A stretch of DNA of 64,000 bases from assembly GCA_021648725.1 (NCBI GenBank), contig JAKISF010000011.1, positions 23,053-87,052 on the forward strand. The letters are read 5' to 3'. Made by a program: the position numbers and the translations under genes. Source of the stretch: Bacteroidales bacterium (GTDB lineage: Bacteria > Bacteroidota > Bacteroidia > Bacteroidales > JAADGE01). Each line of letters begins with the position of its first letter. Position 1 is the first letter of the stretch. This document shows, in pieces, positions 63,473 to 64,000 of this stretch. Under the pieces are notes generated by a model. That model worked only from the letters and a program-made list of their open reading frames with translations. It had not been told where the DNA came from and did not search any database.

Positions 63473-64000
63473 ATATTTTATTTTATTTAAGCTTAAAGGC
63501 TTAAAAGTGTTCCTTAAATACTTTACTTTAATACAATACAGACAGAAAATATCTGTTATAGTTGCATATACAACAAATGTCATGCAAATTATTCTATAAA
63601 AGTAAAAAAAAAATAAAAATTTAATGCTTCAACACATTTTTTTTTGATAATAACCTGAGTTCGATATAAGATTTGTTCACAGTTTCAAACAATTAGCTTC
63701 TAAACAAAACATTTTTTTGCAGTATTATCGGGATAATTCAAGAAAATTTGGTGAAGTTTAGGAGTTAATTATTTGAAATCTTTAAAAGAAAAAACAAAAG
63801 CACATCATCTTTGAACAGAAAACCTTTCATAATAACCCGTTATAATTTCTTGATTTTCAATTCAAATCTAACGTAGGGCTTGCTGATTTTCTCGGCCTTA
63901 AAAACAGCTTATTTCTGATTTTTTTATTTTATCATCACAAAAATACAAGTCAAAAATTTGGATTTGTGTTTTTGTAAAATTTAAAATCGAAAAATATAGC
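63473..64000. other. 528-base gene-free region, possible relic
   Basis: No convincing reading frame, RNA gene or hairpin was seen. It must hold the promoter of the large PP2C gene, but no exact TAnnTTTG was found. Two points stand out: CCTGAGTTCGATATAAG at 63654-63670, part of which (AGTTCGATATAA) recurs at 49160-49171, and a 22-residue open stretch on the minus strand ending at 63840 (EKISKPYVRFELKIKKL). Both could be remnants of a mobile element. This is not proven. Confidence 0.35.

Noticed and set aside
1..64000. tRNA, rRNA, CRISPR arrays, phage or insertion sequence genes
   Set aside because: Intergenic gaps are short and show no cloverleaf, spaced repeats or transposase and integrase motifs; only the weak relic hint near 63.6-64 kb remains.

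Overview
The window is AT-rich chromosomal DNA (about 30% G+C by eye) from a member of the Bacteroidota, most like the class Bacteroidia. Four things support this: promoters of the Bacteroidota type (TAnnTTTG, here and there with an upstream TTTG), few Shine-Dalgarno sequences, the gldH/ricT/holB cluster, and Bacteroidota-type families throughout (GlsA/GlsB-like lipid acyltransferases, GldH, DUF3843, triple-Y/PP2C sensors). No phage, insertion sequence, CRISPR array, rRNA or tRNA gene was recognised. It reads as a mostly vertical core region with several poorly characterised signalling and envelope modules.

Layout. 1-2.8 kb (minus): gldH (cut by the window edge), ricT/PSP1 and holB. 2.9-3.5 kb (plus): an O-methyltransferase. 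3.6-14.1 kb (plus): a co-oriented module of a GAF/PAS membrane sensor, a GAF/PAS/PP2C phosphatase, a SiaB-family kinase, a SiaC-family phosphoprotein, a TerB-ABCG-type transporter with a large extracytoplasmic insertion, a lipoprotein and a small secreted protein, closed by a strong terminator. 14.2-29.6 kb (minus): a complete 13-gene division and cell wall cluster (mraZ, rsmH, ftsL, ftsI, murE, mraY, murD, ftsW, murG, murC, ftsQ, ftsA, ftsZ), with a MraZ-type operator of three TGGxx repeats at the mraZ promoter. 29.8-32.3 kb (plus): GlsA-like and GlsB-like acyltransferases and an outer-membrane protein. 32.3-40.9 kb (minus): a large uncharacterised protein, a secreted WD40 propeller, a giant NtrY-like histidine kinase, rlmH, and a LURP-one/tubby-like protein. 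41.1-49.1 kb (plus): a Na+ efflux-type ABC pair, DUF3843, a U32 peptidase/RNA hydroxylase homologue, dodecin, and two tandem paralogous lipoproteins. 49.2-58.0 kb: a DUF58/MoxR/DUF4350/DUF4129/two paralogous membrane proteins/SpoIIM/RDD envelope cluster. 58.0-63.5 kb (minus): kbl, a TetR regulator, and a second large PP2C sensor (propeller + triple-Y + SpoIIE).

How the genes work together. The dcw genes make lipid II and build the divisome. The Sia-like genes look like a partner-switching circuit: membrane GAF/PAS sensors feed a PP2C phosphatase that opposes the SiaB kinase on SiaC. In Pseudomonas the output is the diguanylate cyclase SiaD. None is present here, and the next gene is instead a TerB-ABC exporter. 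This is the best candidate in the window for an undescribed system. The MoxR/DUF58/SpoIIM/RDD cluster is widespread but its function is unknown.
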